From assembly GCA_902771785.1 (NCBI GenBank), contig CACXYH010000012.1, positions 1 through 40,901 on the forward strand: a stretch of 40,901 nt of DNA, in the 5' to 3' direction. How positions within the stretch are numbered: position 1 is the first letter of the stretch; every line of letters starts with the position of its first letter. Positions 1-7,634 of the stretch are shown here, one piece after another. The DNA comes from an uncultured Prevotellaceae bacterium (GTDB lineage Bacteria; Bacteroidota; Bacteroidia; Bacteroidales; Bacteroidaceae). The notes beneath the pieces were generated by a model. That model did not search any database. It had not been told where the DNA came from and saw only the letters and a program-made list of their open reading frames with translations. Made by a program: the position numbers and the translations under genes.

Positions 1-157
1 CATCAGAGAGAAAAGAAAAGGCAAACAAAAATTGTCCGCCTAATTAGAAAATATTAACTAAAGTTCTTTGCACAATATCATAAGAAGCATGGGAGGGGAA
101 TTGCATGGTGATTGTCTGCAACTGGGTTTTTGTACTGTGTGATCCGAACAAATCCAA
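1..157. other. Left-edge intergenic stretch, no gene seen
   Basis: I see no convincing coding sequence here. A partial promoter-like TTCTTTG occurs at about 65-71 but lacks the TA of the usual box. The last 17 bases (about 141-157) look like a decayed unit of the repeat array that begins at 158. The neighbouring gene on the left lies outside the window. Confidence 0.5.
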
Positions 158-317
158 CCGATTCAGCCGACAAATCCACCCGATTCACGGGACTAATCCA
201 TCCGATTCAGCCGACTAATCCAACCGATTCACAGAGCCAAAGCGCCCCTGAGCTTCCTCATAGCGCCTTTGAGCATCCTCAGAGCGTCTCTGAGCTACCC
301 TCAAAGCGCCTCTGTGC
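158..317 (+). repeat. Composite tandem repeat, copy A (22-bp units then 21/22-bp units)
   Basis: Four units begin with CCGATTCA at 158, 180, 202 and 224, an exact 22-bp period. Four units beginning AGCGCC or AGCGTC follow at 241, 262, 283 and 305, with spacings of 21, 21 and 22. The second unit type contains a short dyad, TGAGC then CCTCA. The array has the same unit order and exactly the same spacings as copy B at 14343-14502. Counting by hand gives about 25 differences over 160 bases with no gaps. The last unit lies inside the 3' end of the MATE gene and supplies its final codons and TGA stop. I do not recognise the family. Confidence 0.9.
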
Positions 318-2049
318 AACCAGGCGTTGCGAGCTGATTTACTTTAATCAAGACGACATTCTGACCATACATATATTTATAGCTCACGTCTTCTGTCACG
401 TTGGCCGCCATTCTCCGCTTCCCCAAGCCTATCGGGTCGAATGGACGGCCACCATATTTAATGGCTAACAGCACGCTCTGGTGATTGGCATAGACATGGA
501 CGTCGAAGGAATGGTTTGTCACACGCCCCGCAGCGTGCAAGACGATAGCCGTCATCAGCTCCTCGCAACATGCTTCAATGCCGGAAATTGCCGGCTTGTC
601 AATTTCTGCCCCTTCCAGAAAAGCCCTCATCTGAAGAAGCACAGCGGCAACCTCGTCCTGCTGGTAATGAACAGAACAGTCGAGCGAGTGTCCTCCTGAA
701 CTATAGGGAATAAGCGTAAGGCCAGAGACACGACCATGCTGCATGCGGCTTCGAGCGTAGGAATAGAGCAGCTGAAGACCAAGGAAGAGGAAAGCCCCAA
801 GCGGAAAGGCGTACCACAAATGGCCAGGAACGCTCATGGAGAAGCAGTAAACCATGCCGATGAGCACGGCCAACAAGCTGACAACGCTGACGACACTCAG
901 CACATCAAGTTCGAGCACCTGATAGACGGCCACAAGAATAAGACTCAAAGAAAAAGGAATCAGCATCAACGAAAAGATACGGACGACGTGATTCAATGCC
1001 GCCAGTTCGCTGGGGTCCTCCACGCCGAAAAGCACCCCCACGACATCAGGAACAAACAGGACAAGCATGAACAAGCCCACCAGCACGCTGACGCCAAGCA
1101 AAGCACGTCGCGCCAGCAGCCGGAACCCATTCAGGTCGTGCTCGCCCAGCATCGTACCGCCAATGGCAAAGAGCGCTTCAATCACACCATTGATAAACAC
1201 CACCGTCACCAACAACACCTGCAGACAAACCGACCAGAAGAAGAAACCCCGCTCGCCAAGAGCATTGAAGCAGATGTTGCCAATGAGCAGCACCGATACC
1301 GACATGAGCACATTGCCGATGCTGACGGAGGCGCCCCCTTGCATGTTTCGAAACAGCTGCCGCCAACGCATCGTGGGCCAAGTCAGGCGATAAGAACACG
1401 AGGGCCGACGGAAATAGAGCGAGAGCATGAGGATGTTGGCAACAAACTGGCAGAGCGTGCCGCAGGCTACGCCCACGATGCCCCAATCGAGATAGCCCAC
1501 AGCCAAGACGTCGACAACGATATTGACGGCCATACCCACTACCACAGCCACCGTGACTCGGCGCGGATGGCCGTCGGCAGCCACAAAGAGGCAGAGCGCA
1601 TAGGACAGCATCTCGAGCCATGCGCCCAACGTATAGACACGCAGGTACTCGGCAGGCAGCTCGCGAAGAGACGGCTCGTCGGTAATGAGCCGCATCAGCA
1701 CAGGAATGCCGAAGAACGCAAGCACCGAGACGCCCACGCCAATAGTAAGTATCGACCACACGGCAGTTGAGAAAATGGCAGCAGCACCATCCAGGTCGTG
1801 ACGCCCGATGGCCTTGGCGCTCAGGGCGTTGGCACCAAAGGCCAAGAGCAGGCCTACACAGCTGATGAACGTAGTGACAGGCAACACCAGGCTGAGGGCC
1901 GACATGGCCTCCTCGCCCTCAAACTGCGCCAGGACAATGGCATCGCAAGTGCTCGCCAGCTGGGCAGCAGCCGCCGTCAGGACAGACGCCAGGACAAAGT
2001 TCTTCAGCGCTCCCGATATCAGATATGTGTTACGCCTATTCACCTCCAT
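301..2049 (-). CDS. MATE-type exporter fused to an RsbW-like ATPase domain
   Basis: This 582-residue protein has two parts. Residues 1 to about 435 form a polytopic membrane protein resembling MATE/NorM-type drug or metabolite exporters (N-terminal helix with LASTCDAIVLAQF, then about 12 hydrophobic segments). Residues about 450-572 look like a cytoplasmic GHKL ATPase of the RsbW/SpoIIAB anti-sigma type. The N-box-like stretch EACCEELMTAIVLH (492-505) has Thr where the family's Asn is expected, and GRPFDP (534-539) resembles the family's G1 region but lacks the preceding Asp. The ATPase may therefore be degenerate. The start ATG overlaps the end of the upstream DUF6056 gene by 14 bases, so the two are probably co-transcribed. 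The C-terminus runs into the repeat array. The transported substrate is unknown. Confidence 0.8.
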   Translation of the reverse strand: MEVNRRNTYLISGALKNFVLASVLTAAAAQLASTCDAIVLAQFEGEEAMSALSLVLPVTTFISCVGLLLAFGANALSAKAIGRHDLDGAAAIFSTAVWSILTIGVGVSVLAFFGIPVLMRLITDEPSLRELPAEYLRVYTLGAWLEMLSYALCLFVAADGHPRRVTVAVVVGMAVNIVVDVLAVGYLDWGIVGVACGTLCQFVANILMLSLYFRRPSCSYRLTWPTMRWRQLFRNMQGGASVSIGNVLMSVSVLLIGNICFNALGERGFFFWSVCLQVLLVTVVFINGVIEALFAIGGTMLGEHDLNGFRLLARRALLGVSVLVGLFMLVLFVPDVVGVLFGVEDPSELAALNHVVRIFSLMLIPFSLSLILVAVYQVLELDVLSVVSVVSLLAVLIGMVYCFSMSVPGHLWYAFPLGAFLFLGLQLLYSYARSRMQHGRVSGLTLIPYSSGGHSLDCSVHYQQDEVAAVLLQMRAFLEGAEIDKPAISGIEACCEELMTAIVLHAAGRVTNHSFDVHVYANHQSVLLAIKYGGRPFDPIGLGKRRMAANVTEDVSYKYMYGQNVVLIKVNQLATPGCTEAL

Positions 2050-3502
2050 TGCGCTTTTTCCAGTCTACTTCGCGGTCGATGCGGATGGGCGGCAGACCGT
2101 AGTACAGGGCATACATGAGCGAGCGGTTGTCCGTGGGCATCGACTCCAGGTCTAAGCCATAGATGAGATGGAAGTCGGTAAACGAGCGTGGCCCCAGATA
2201 CCTGTCAAGGCCGTAAGGAATATAGAATGCCTTTACCACCAGACTGTCTGCATCTCGATGCTCATGAACGTACGCAAGCCGCTCGTCGTACTGCCTACGA
2301 AAGGAGCCCTCGACGACAAAGCAGCCTGCCACGACAAACAGACTGTACAACAGGCAGGCACAGCCCACCGCCGACGTCAGCATCCGGCGGCGAGCGGTAG
2401 CGACCAAGGCTTGTCGCAGCCAAGGGGCAATACGCATCAGGGCAGCCGCAGAGGCTACGGTAAGGAACATGGTGGAGTGGAAACCAGTACGAAGCGCAAA
2501 CTCAGGGGAGAACATCATAGCGCAGAGCACCAACAGGCCTGCTGCCGTGAATAGGAGAACGTGGCGTGAGCGCCCGCCACGCCAGAGGTAGAGCACGATG
2601 GGAATGAAGAGGAAACTCTCCCAAACGATGATGGGCAGGAAGCCTTCTGTGAAGTTGTCGCAGAACATCTCGGCAGAGAACAGCTTCTCCTTAGGCAGCA
2701 CATACTCTGGGGCCAGCCGAAGCATCAGCTCTTCGCGATGCAGGGAGCCTGGAGCCAGCATCAGCAGGCTGCAGCCTATCAGCAGGAACACAAACCCTAC
2801 GACCATCCAGGGTCTGAGCATCCGCTGCCGATAATATATAAATAGGTAGCAGGCGGTCAGCAACACCGTGACCAGGCTACCGGCCTCTTCGCTCCAGCCG
2901 GCCAGCAGGCCAAGCAATGCTGCAGCCGGCATCCGAACCCATTCGCCTACCTCCAAGCTTTGTCCTCTCATCATCAACAGAATGAAGAGGCACTCCCACA
3001 GTCCTGTCCAAAGATAGACGCAGGCCCCCGTCATCCACAGCATCGCCGACATATAGTCGATGACCCCAAACGACATGCAGAGCATGACCCACAGGAACAC
3101 GCCCTTATGCCGGCCCGGCGACTGCACGCTTTCGGCCGAAAGCCAGTATAACACCAGCATCATCAGAACGAAGACAGCCGTATTGGCAATGTCGAACCAG
3201 ATTTTGCCAATCCACGCAAACAACTGGATGCAGCACATCGACGGCGTGCGTCCGCCCCACGTGAAGTAGTGCGACCACTGAGAGGCAAGAATGTCGGCGA
3301 AACCAGCTATCCGCTCACGCTGGCCAATATTATCCATCAGGTTGCCATCGTGCTCGCCATCCCAGATAAAGGCGTATGAGAAATCGTCGGCCACCATGGG
3401 CAGCAGGAGGTTGCGAACAAAGAAAGGCACCACAAAAAGCAAGAGCACCACCTGCCAAGGCGTATGCTGCCAGAAACATGCTTGCTGCTTTGATGTCTTC
3501 AT
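2036..3502 (-). CDS. DUF6056-type polytopic membrane protein
   Basis: The product is about 488 residues with roughly ten hydrophobic segments. It is a clear paralogue of the protein at 4890-6353: both share the N-terminal pattern LPM(V/A)(A/S)DD followed by YAF(I/V)WDG, then RERI, and later HY(F/M)TWGGR. The paired Asp residues (D39 and D40 from this start) sit just after the first membrane segment, as acidic pairs do in GT-C glycosyltransferases. A GT-C role is inference only; I recognise the family as DUF6056. An upstream ATG at 3541 is possible, but the promoter box at 3529-3536 lies between, so the ATG at 3502 (MKTSKQQ) is preferred. The gene is followed by the MATE fusion with a 14-base overlap. 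Confidence 0.75.
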   Translation of the reverse strand: MKTSKQQACFWQHTPWQVVLLLFVVPFFVRNLLLPMVADDFSYAFIWDGEHDGNLMDNIGQRERIAGFADILASQWSHYFTWGGRTPSMCCIQLFAWIGKIWFDIANTAVFVLMMLVLYWLSAESVQSPGRHKGVFLWVMLCMSFGVIDYMSAMLWMTGACVYLWTGLWECLFILLMMRGQSLEVGEWVRMPAAALLGLLAGWSEEAGSLVTVLLTACYLFIYYRQRMLRPWMVVGFVFLLIGCSLLMLAPGSLHREELMLRLAPEYVLPKEKLFSAEMFCDNFTEGFLPIIVWESFLFIPIVLYLWRGGRSRHVLLFTAAGLLVLCAMMFSPEFALRTGFHSTMFLTVASAAALMRIAPWLRQALVATARRRMLTSAVGCACLLYSLFVVAGCFVVEGSFRRQYDERLAYVHEHRDADSLVVKAFYIPYGLDRYLGPRSFTDFHLIYGLDLESMPTDNRSLMYALYYGLPPIRIDREVDWKKRNGGE

Positions 3503-3528
3503 TATTCTATTCTTGAAGTTCGACCGTG

Positions 3529-3536
3529 CAAAGGTA
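3529..3536 (-). promoter_or_regulatory. Promoter -7 box for the DUF6056-MATE unit
   Basis: TACCTTTG on the minus strand matches the Bacteroidetes sigma-ABfr -7 consensus TAnnTTTG. It sits 27 bases upstream of the ATG at 3502 and decides against the longer start at 3541. No clear -33 TTTG was found at the usual distance. Confidence 0.75.
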
Positions 3537-3596
3537 AACAATTATTTTTAAAAAGAAAAAAAAACAAAGATATTGTATTATTATGAAAAGATTTTG

Positions 3597-3604
3597 TACT
3601 TTTG
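3597..3604 (+). promoter_or_regulatory. Promoter -7 box for the condensation-domain gene
   Basis: TACTTTTG matches TAnnTTTG and lies 25 bases before the ATG at 3629. An ATTG at 3572-3575 could serve as the -33 element. The intergenic stretch therefore carries divergent promoters. Confidence 0.75.
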
Positions 3605-3628
3605 CACAAGTAATAAGCTCATCGGACC

Positions 3629-4924
3629 ATGGAATTATATCCGCTGAATGCTACGCAGGAAGACATGCTCTCGGAAACTGATTGGGAGACGATGGAAAAC
3701 GGCTACGTGGTATGTGCCTACTATGAACTGCCACTTCAGTATTTCACTGCCGAGAAAATTGCCGCAGCCTATCAGGAAGTCTTAGATAAGCTGCACTACT
3801 GCCATGCCCACTTAGTGCAGGTAGAGGGCAAGTGGATGATCAGCGAGGATACCGACATGCCCAACACCGTGAACCGGTATCAGATGACCTACGAGGAGTG
3901 GGAAGCCCGCAAACAGGAGTTTGCAAAACCTTTCAAGATACTGGAGGAACCTGGCATACGTGTAAATATCATAGATACTGAGAAATGCATCGTTATCTGC
4001 TGTGCGCACTTCCATCTTTTCTTCGACGGCATATCAATCATAGGGATATGCCGCGCCTTCGAGGATGTGATGCACGGGGTGCCATTAGAAGACCAGGGCG
4101 ACATCTGCGCCGAGTGGAACGAGCAGGAGATAGCCTCGTATGGCAGCGATGCCTACGAGCGCGCCAAGACGGCTACTCTCGAGAAGCTAAAAGGTCTGAG
4201 ATATACCGACTTCTGCCGCCAGACGGACAACCCCTGGGGCCGCACGCTCTGCTCCATCTATCTGCTCGACTATTCCAGACTGAAGGCTATCAGGCTGAAA
4301 GCCAATGCCCTGTCTGAGGAACAGCAAAAAAAAATGATGCCTACCATCTGCGTGGCCGCCTATGCAATGGCCTTAGGCCAGATGGCAGGCACTACAGCCG
4401 TATGCTTCATGACCACCTATCATGGCCGTACAGACAAACAGCTGACGCATAAGGTGTTTGGCAATTTCATCAAGAGCATGTCGCTACGCATCAATACTGA
4501 CCCGGAGCAAAGCGTGGCACAGCTTTTAGCACAGACGCGCACCGCCCTCTTCGGCATGATGCGCACCATCGGCTACCCCTGGTCGCACATGATGCGCGAC
4601 CTCGGCATACCCCAGGAAGAGCAGACGGGCACGGAAATGAACGTCAGCGGAAGTGGCATCTATGAGTATATAGACCTCTTCGGAGTAGATTATCCCTGTT
4701 ACCGCATCGAGGCGCCCGAAAGCGCCAAGCACGCCTTCATGGTAGTACAGATACGCGAGGAGGGACTCACCTTCAACGTGGAAGGCAGCGACGCGCTCTA
4801 TACCAAGGAACAGCTCGACGAGCTGGCCCGGCTTTCAGGTGAATACACGCTGCTGCTGATGGGCAACCAGAGTGCGAAGGTTGGCGACCTCATTCTATCG
4901 TACGCCGGTCTTCGCCGTCGGTAA
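3629..4924 (+). CDS. Stand-alone condensation-domain protein (NRPS C-domain/acyltransferase superfamily)
   Basis: This 431-residue protein has the size and layout of one condensation domain and nothing else: no adenylation or carrier domain is attached or nearby. The family active-site motif HHxxxDG appears as HFHLFFDG (residues 127-134). The catalytic second His (H129) and the Asp-Gly (D133, G134) are kept, while the first His of the pair is Phe. The family also includes PapA5-type acyltransferases and alcohol acyltransferases, which act without a full NRPS, so transfer of an acyl or aminoacyl group to a small acceptor is the likeliest role. It sits alone on the plus strand between two DUF6056 paralogues, and its last 35 bases overlap the convergent gene. 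A functional link to the neighbouring MATE exporter is inference. Confidence 0.75.
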   Translation: MELYPLNATQEDMLSETDWETMENGYVVCAYYELPLQYFTAEKIAAAYQEVLDKLHYCHAHLVQVEGKWMISEDTDMPNTVNRYQMTYEEWEARKQEFAKPFKILEEPGIRVNIIDTEKCIVICCAHFHLFFDGISIIGICRAFEDVMHGVPLEDQGDICAEWNEQEIASYGSDAYERAKTATLEKLKGLRYTDFCRQTDNPWGRTLCSIYLLDYSRLKAIRLKANALSEEQQKKMMPTICVAAYAMALGQMAGTTAVCFMTTYHGRTDKQLTHKVFGNFIKSMSLRINTDPEQSVAQLLAQTRTALFGMMRTIGYPWSHMMRDLGIPQEEQTGTEMNVSGSGIYEYIDLFGVDYPCYRIEAPESAKHAFMVVQIREEGLTFNVEGSDALYTKEQLDELARLSGEYTLLLMGNQSAKVGDLILSYAGLRRR

Positions 4925-6353
4925 TCACCTTTTTCCAGCCATAGTACTGAGCATACATCAGATTGTGGCTTCCCTCTTCACGCGGTTCCAGGTCGCAGCC
5001 CCAGGCAAGCACAATGGTGTTCCACGTCACGCAGTTGTAGCACCACCAGTCGGGCAGTTCGTCGGCTATGGGCGGCACATCAATCTGGTGCACCACGACC
5101 ACATCCTGATCCTGATGGGCATTGATATAGTCGATGCGGCTCATCCACTGCTGGCGCACGTCCCATTCAACGTAAAGCACGATGGCGGTTGTAGCCACCC
5201 ATAGCGCCATGCAAACTGCCACAAAGCCTTGTATCAGTCGCCGGTAGCGTTGTCCCAGCACTTCTTTCTCCCTGAGCAGTTCGCGCAGCGCCGAAAGCGA
5301 GGCTGCAAGAACAGCACACGTCGAGAAGAAACCGGCACGGGCAGGAGCTACGGGTACGAACAGGAGCACCAGCATCACCGCCATCGCGCCACCCACCATC
5401 ACCGCCTGAAACTGTGTGGTCTTGTTCCAGCGCTGTCCCTTCGGCAAACGCCAGACATAGAATGCGATCAACAGCAACAAGGGAATCTGCTTGCCCACCA
5501 CGGGCTTGAAGCACTCAACGTAATTGATATAATACATCAGCGGTGTCCAATACATATCTGCCGGCAGTTCTGGGTTGTATTCGTACTTACGCTGCAGCTC
5601 CAGACGCACCATCTCGCCTGGCGCCAGACCGAGCATCAATCCCCCAATACAAAGGAACACGAAGCCCACCACCATCCACGTCTTCAGCTGCTTCCTGCGC
5701 CAGAAATAGATGAGCGCAAAGAAGGTGACAAACCCAATGACGAAAGCACCCGTCTCTACTGACCAGCCAGCACAGAGGCCGGCAAAGGCCATGACAACGG
5801 AAGAGGTGGAAGATGAAAGGCTACTGCCGTCTGTCCAATAAGCCCTTGCGTATGGCAGCAGAAAGAGCAGCCCTATGACAGCCGTCCACAGGAAGACACA
5901 GCTGCCGCACATCCAGAGCGTAGTGAGGAAGGGGTCGGGAAGCAGGAACCAGAATGCGAACAGTATCCAAAACATATACGTGCCGTTCATCTCGCTGAAC
6001 TTCCTACCCGTACCCACTCTAAAGATAAGAAACGCAAGTGCAATAAAGACCAAAGTGTTCAGATAGTCGAACACATGCTTTCCCTCCCATGCGAAAAGCT
6101 GTGTCAGCCCGATGCCTATGACCCGACCACCCCACGTCATGTAGTGGGAGTACTGCGAACGGATGATATCGCCAAACGAAGAAATACGCTCTCGGGGGCC
6201 CACCCCGTCGAGCAGATTGCCTTTATCGGCTCCATCCCAGACAAAAGCATAGGGAATATCGTCTGAGGCCATCGGCAGCATCAGGTTGCGCACCAGGAAA
6301 ACACCCATGAAGACCAGCAGCATCACCTGCCACGACTTAATTCTCGCAGTCAT
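4890..6353 (-). CDS. DUF6056-type polytopic membrane protein, second paralogue
   Basis: This 487-residue protein has about ten membrane segments and is paralogous to the product of 2036-3502. It repeats the SDDIPYAFVWDG motif (Asp31, Asp32), the GPRERI motif and the HYMTWGGR motif, and both proteins end with a soluble stretch ending in a MYA(Q/L)YYG motif. It is transcribed alone from a promoter about 20 bases upstream. The 3' end overlaps the convergent condensation-domain gene by 35 bases. The acidic pair after the first membrane helix would fit a GT-C glycosyltransferase fold, but I cannot identify a donor or acceptor. Two copies flanking an acyltransferase-like gene suggest a shared envelope-modification role, which is inference. 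Confidence 0.72.
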   Translation of the reverse strand: MTARIKSWQVMLLVFMGVFLVRNLMLPMASDDIPYAFVWDGADKGNLLDGVGPRERISSFGDIIRSQYSHYMTWGGRVIGIGLTQLFAWEGKHVFDYLNTLVFIALAFLIFRVGTGRKFSEMNGTYMFWILFAFWFLLPDPFLTTLWMCGSCVFLWTAVIGLLFLLPYARAYWTDGSSLSSSTSSVVMAFAGLCAGWSVETGAFVIGFVTFFALIYFWRRKQLKTWMVVGFVFLCIGGLMLGLAPGEMVRLELQRKYEYNPELPADMYWTPLMYYINYVECFKPVVGKQIPLLLLIAFYVWRLPKGQRWNKTTQFQAVMVGGAMAVMLVLLFVPVAPARAGFFSTCAVLAASLSALRELLREKEVLGQRYRRLIQGFVAVCMALWVATTAIVLYVEWDVRQQWMSRIDYINAHQDQDVVVVHQIDVPPIADELPDWWCYNCVTWNTIVLAWGCDLEPREEGSHNLMYAQYYGWKKVITDGEDRRTIE

Positions 6354-6373
6354 AATTGATTATTTTTGTGCTG

Positions 6374-6381
6374 CAAAGGTA
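6374..6381 (-). promoter_or_regulatory. Promoter -7 box for the second DUF6056 gene
   Basis: TACCTTTG on the minus strand lies 20 bases upstream of the ATG at 6353. It is divergent from the efflux-pump promoter at 6445-6452. Confidence 0.7.
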
Positions 6382-6444
6382 ACAATAATCTGCGAAACAG
6401 AAGAAAAAAAATGGATTTGTTTTTGTTTTTACGGCAAGATTTCG

Positions 6445-6452
6445 TATCTTTG
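6445..6452 (+). promoter_or_regulatory. Promoter of the efflux-pump operon
   Basis: TATCTTTG matches the -7 consensus. A TTTG at 6422-6425 stands 19 bases upstream as the -33 element. The ATG of the adaptor gene follows at 6479. No operator-like dyad was recognised, and no TetR- or MarR-type regulator gene is adjacent. Confidence 0.8.
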
Positions 6453-6478
6453 CAGCATCTAAAGAAGAACTGACACTG

Positions 6479-7606
6479 ATGACTAAGAAAACAAGATACC
6501 TCATGGCTTTTCTGGCAACTCTGTTGTTGTCAGGAGGAGTAGTCTATAGCTGCTGGGATGCCGATGACGAAGAAGATGAGGATGCGGTTGGCGAGTATCG
6601 TGGGCTTACCATCACCACTCGGGAATTCACCCTCTTCCGTGCGTTTACTGCACTGATTGAATCCGAACAGCCTGCCGACATCCGTCCGCAGATTGCAGGA
6701 AGGCTGACTCAGATTTGTGTGAAGGAAGGTGCTCGTGTCAAGAAAGGTCAGCCGCTGTTCGTCATCGACCAGGTATCCTATCAGGCAGCCGTGAGAAATG
6801 CAGAGGCCAGGGTGAACAGTGCCAAGGCGCAGTTGGCTACCGCCCGTCAGACGCTAGAAGGCAAGGAGGAGCTGTTCCGCCAGCATGTCATCGGCGACTT
6901 CGACCTGAACAAGGCACGTAACGAAGCCACTGAGGCTGAGGCAGCTCTGGCCGAGGCAAAAGCCGACCTCGCAACCGCCCAGAACGAGCTGTCTTATACC
7001 ATTGTGAGGAGTCCGTCCGACGGTGTGCTCAGCATGTTCGAATACCGAGTTGGCGAGATGGTTGACCCTTCGATTGAAACTGAAATGGCTACCGTAACCG
7101 ACCCGAGCCATATCCATGCTTATATGGGAATGTCGGAGAAGACGCTCTACGATCTGACGCAATACTATCAGTGCGGCATCGACGAACTGCCGGACAAGTT
7201 GCCTGACGTCACCCTGACCACCTACTGGGGCAAGGAGATGGAGCACAAAGGCCGTATTGATGCCATCAGTGGCAATGTGCAAAACGGAACGGGCACAGTG
7301 GTCATTAGGGCTTCGTTTGATAATCCCGACGGACTGTTTCGTAACAACAGCAATGGTACTGTCAGAGTTCCGTACTTGATAAAAGATGCTATTGTCATTC
7401 CACAGGAGGCTACCTTTGACATTCAGAACAAGATATTTGTATTTAAGGTAATCGACGGTGTGGCAAAGGCAACTCCAGTGGAGACAATGCCCTACAATGA
7501 TGGTCGGGCCTACGTTGTTACAAGTGGTTTGAAAACGGGCGATGTTATCATTGCCGAAGGTGCGGGACTGTTGAGAGACGGGCAGAGGGTGAAATTGAAA
7601 AATTGA
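6479..7606 (+). CDS. RND efflux periplasmic adaptor (AcrA/MexA type)
   Basis: This 375-residue membrane-fusion protein links the inner-membrane RND pump to the outer-membrane channel. A hydrophobic N-terminus ends in VVYSC (Cys25), which fits a lipoprotein signal with an imperfect lipobox, followed by an acidic stretch (DADDEEDEDA). The barrel-sandwich/lipoyl half-motifs are visible: IRPQIAGRLTQI with VKEGARVKKGQPLF (about 70-100) and the returning half IVRSPSDGVLS (about 175-186). Between them lies an Ala/Glu-rich alpha-helical hairpin. The C-terminal part matches the beta-barrel and membrane-proximal domains. The gene is followed after 20 bases by the pump gene, and the junction is an 8-bp tandem repeat. 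Confidence 0.93.
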   Translation: MTKKTRYLMAFLATLLLSGGVVYSCWDADDEEDEDAVGEYRGLTITTREFTLFRAFTALIESEQPADIRPQIAGRLTQICVKEGARVKKGQPLFVIDQVSYQAAVRNAEARVNSAKAQLATARQTLEGKEELFRQHVIGDFDLNKARNEATEAEAALAEAKADLATAQNELSYTIVRSPSDGVLSMFEYRVGEMVDPSIETEMATVTDPSHIHAYMGMSEKTLYDLTQYYQCGIDELPDKLPDVTLTTYWGKEMEHKGRIDAISGNVQNGTGTVVIRASFDNPDGLFRNNSNGTVRVPYLIKDAIVIPQEATFDIQNKIFVFKVIDGVAKATPVETMPYNDGRAYVVTSGLKTGDVIIAEGAGLLRDGQRVKLKN

Positions 7607-7634
7607 ATAATTGAAGAGTTGAAGAATTGAAGAG
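7595..7634 (+). repeat. Five tandem 8-bp units at the adaptor/pump junction
   Basis: The units are TTGAAAAA, TTGAATAA, TTGAAGAG, TTGAAGAA and TTGAAGAG, at 7595, 7603, 7611, 7619 and 7627. The adaptor's TGA stop (7604-7606) lies in the second unit, and the pump's TTG start codon is the first three bases of the fifth. Eight is not a multiple of three, so a gain or loss of one unit would alter the reading relationship or spacing between the genes. Confidence 0.9.

Noticed and set aside
158-317. Possible CRISPR array
   Set aside because: The units are head-to-tail without unique spacers of similar length, they diverge from one another, and no cas gene is in the window.
112-468. ORF encoding repeated Pro-Thr-Asn-Pro-Thr-Asp-Ser-like residues across repeat copy A, and a similar ORF at 14215-14403 over copy B
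   Set aside because: The repetitive peptides come from reading through the DNA repeats, the frames end at different points relative to the repeat, and no start signal or conservation of the frame supports a protein.
736-1770. Long plus-strand ORF (344 codons) opposite the MATE gene
   Set aside because: It is rich in His, Gln, Arg and Asp with no domain pattern, lies wholly antisense to a clear membrane protein, and has no promoter box. It is a shadow of the coding strand.
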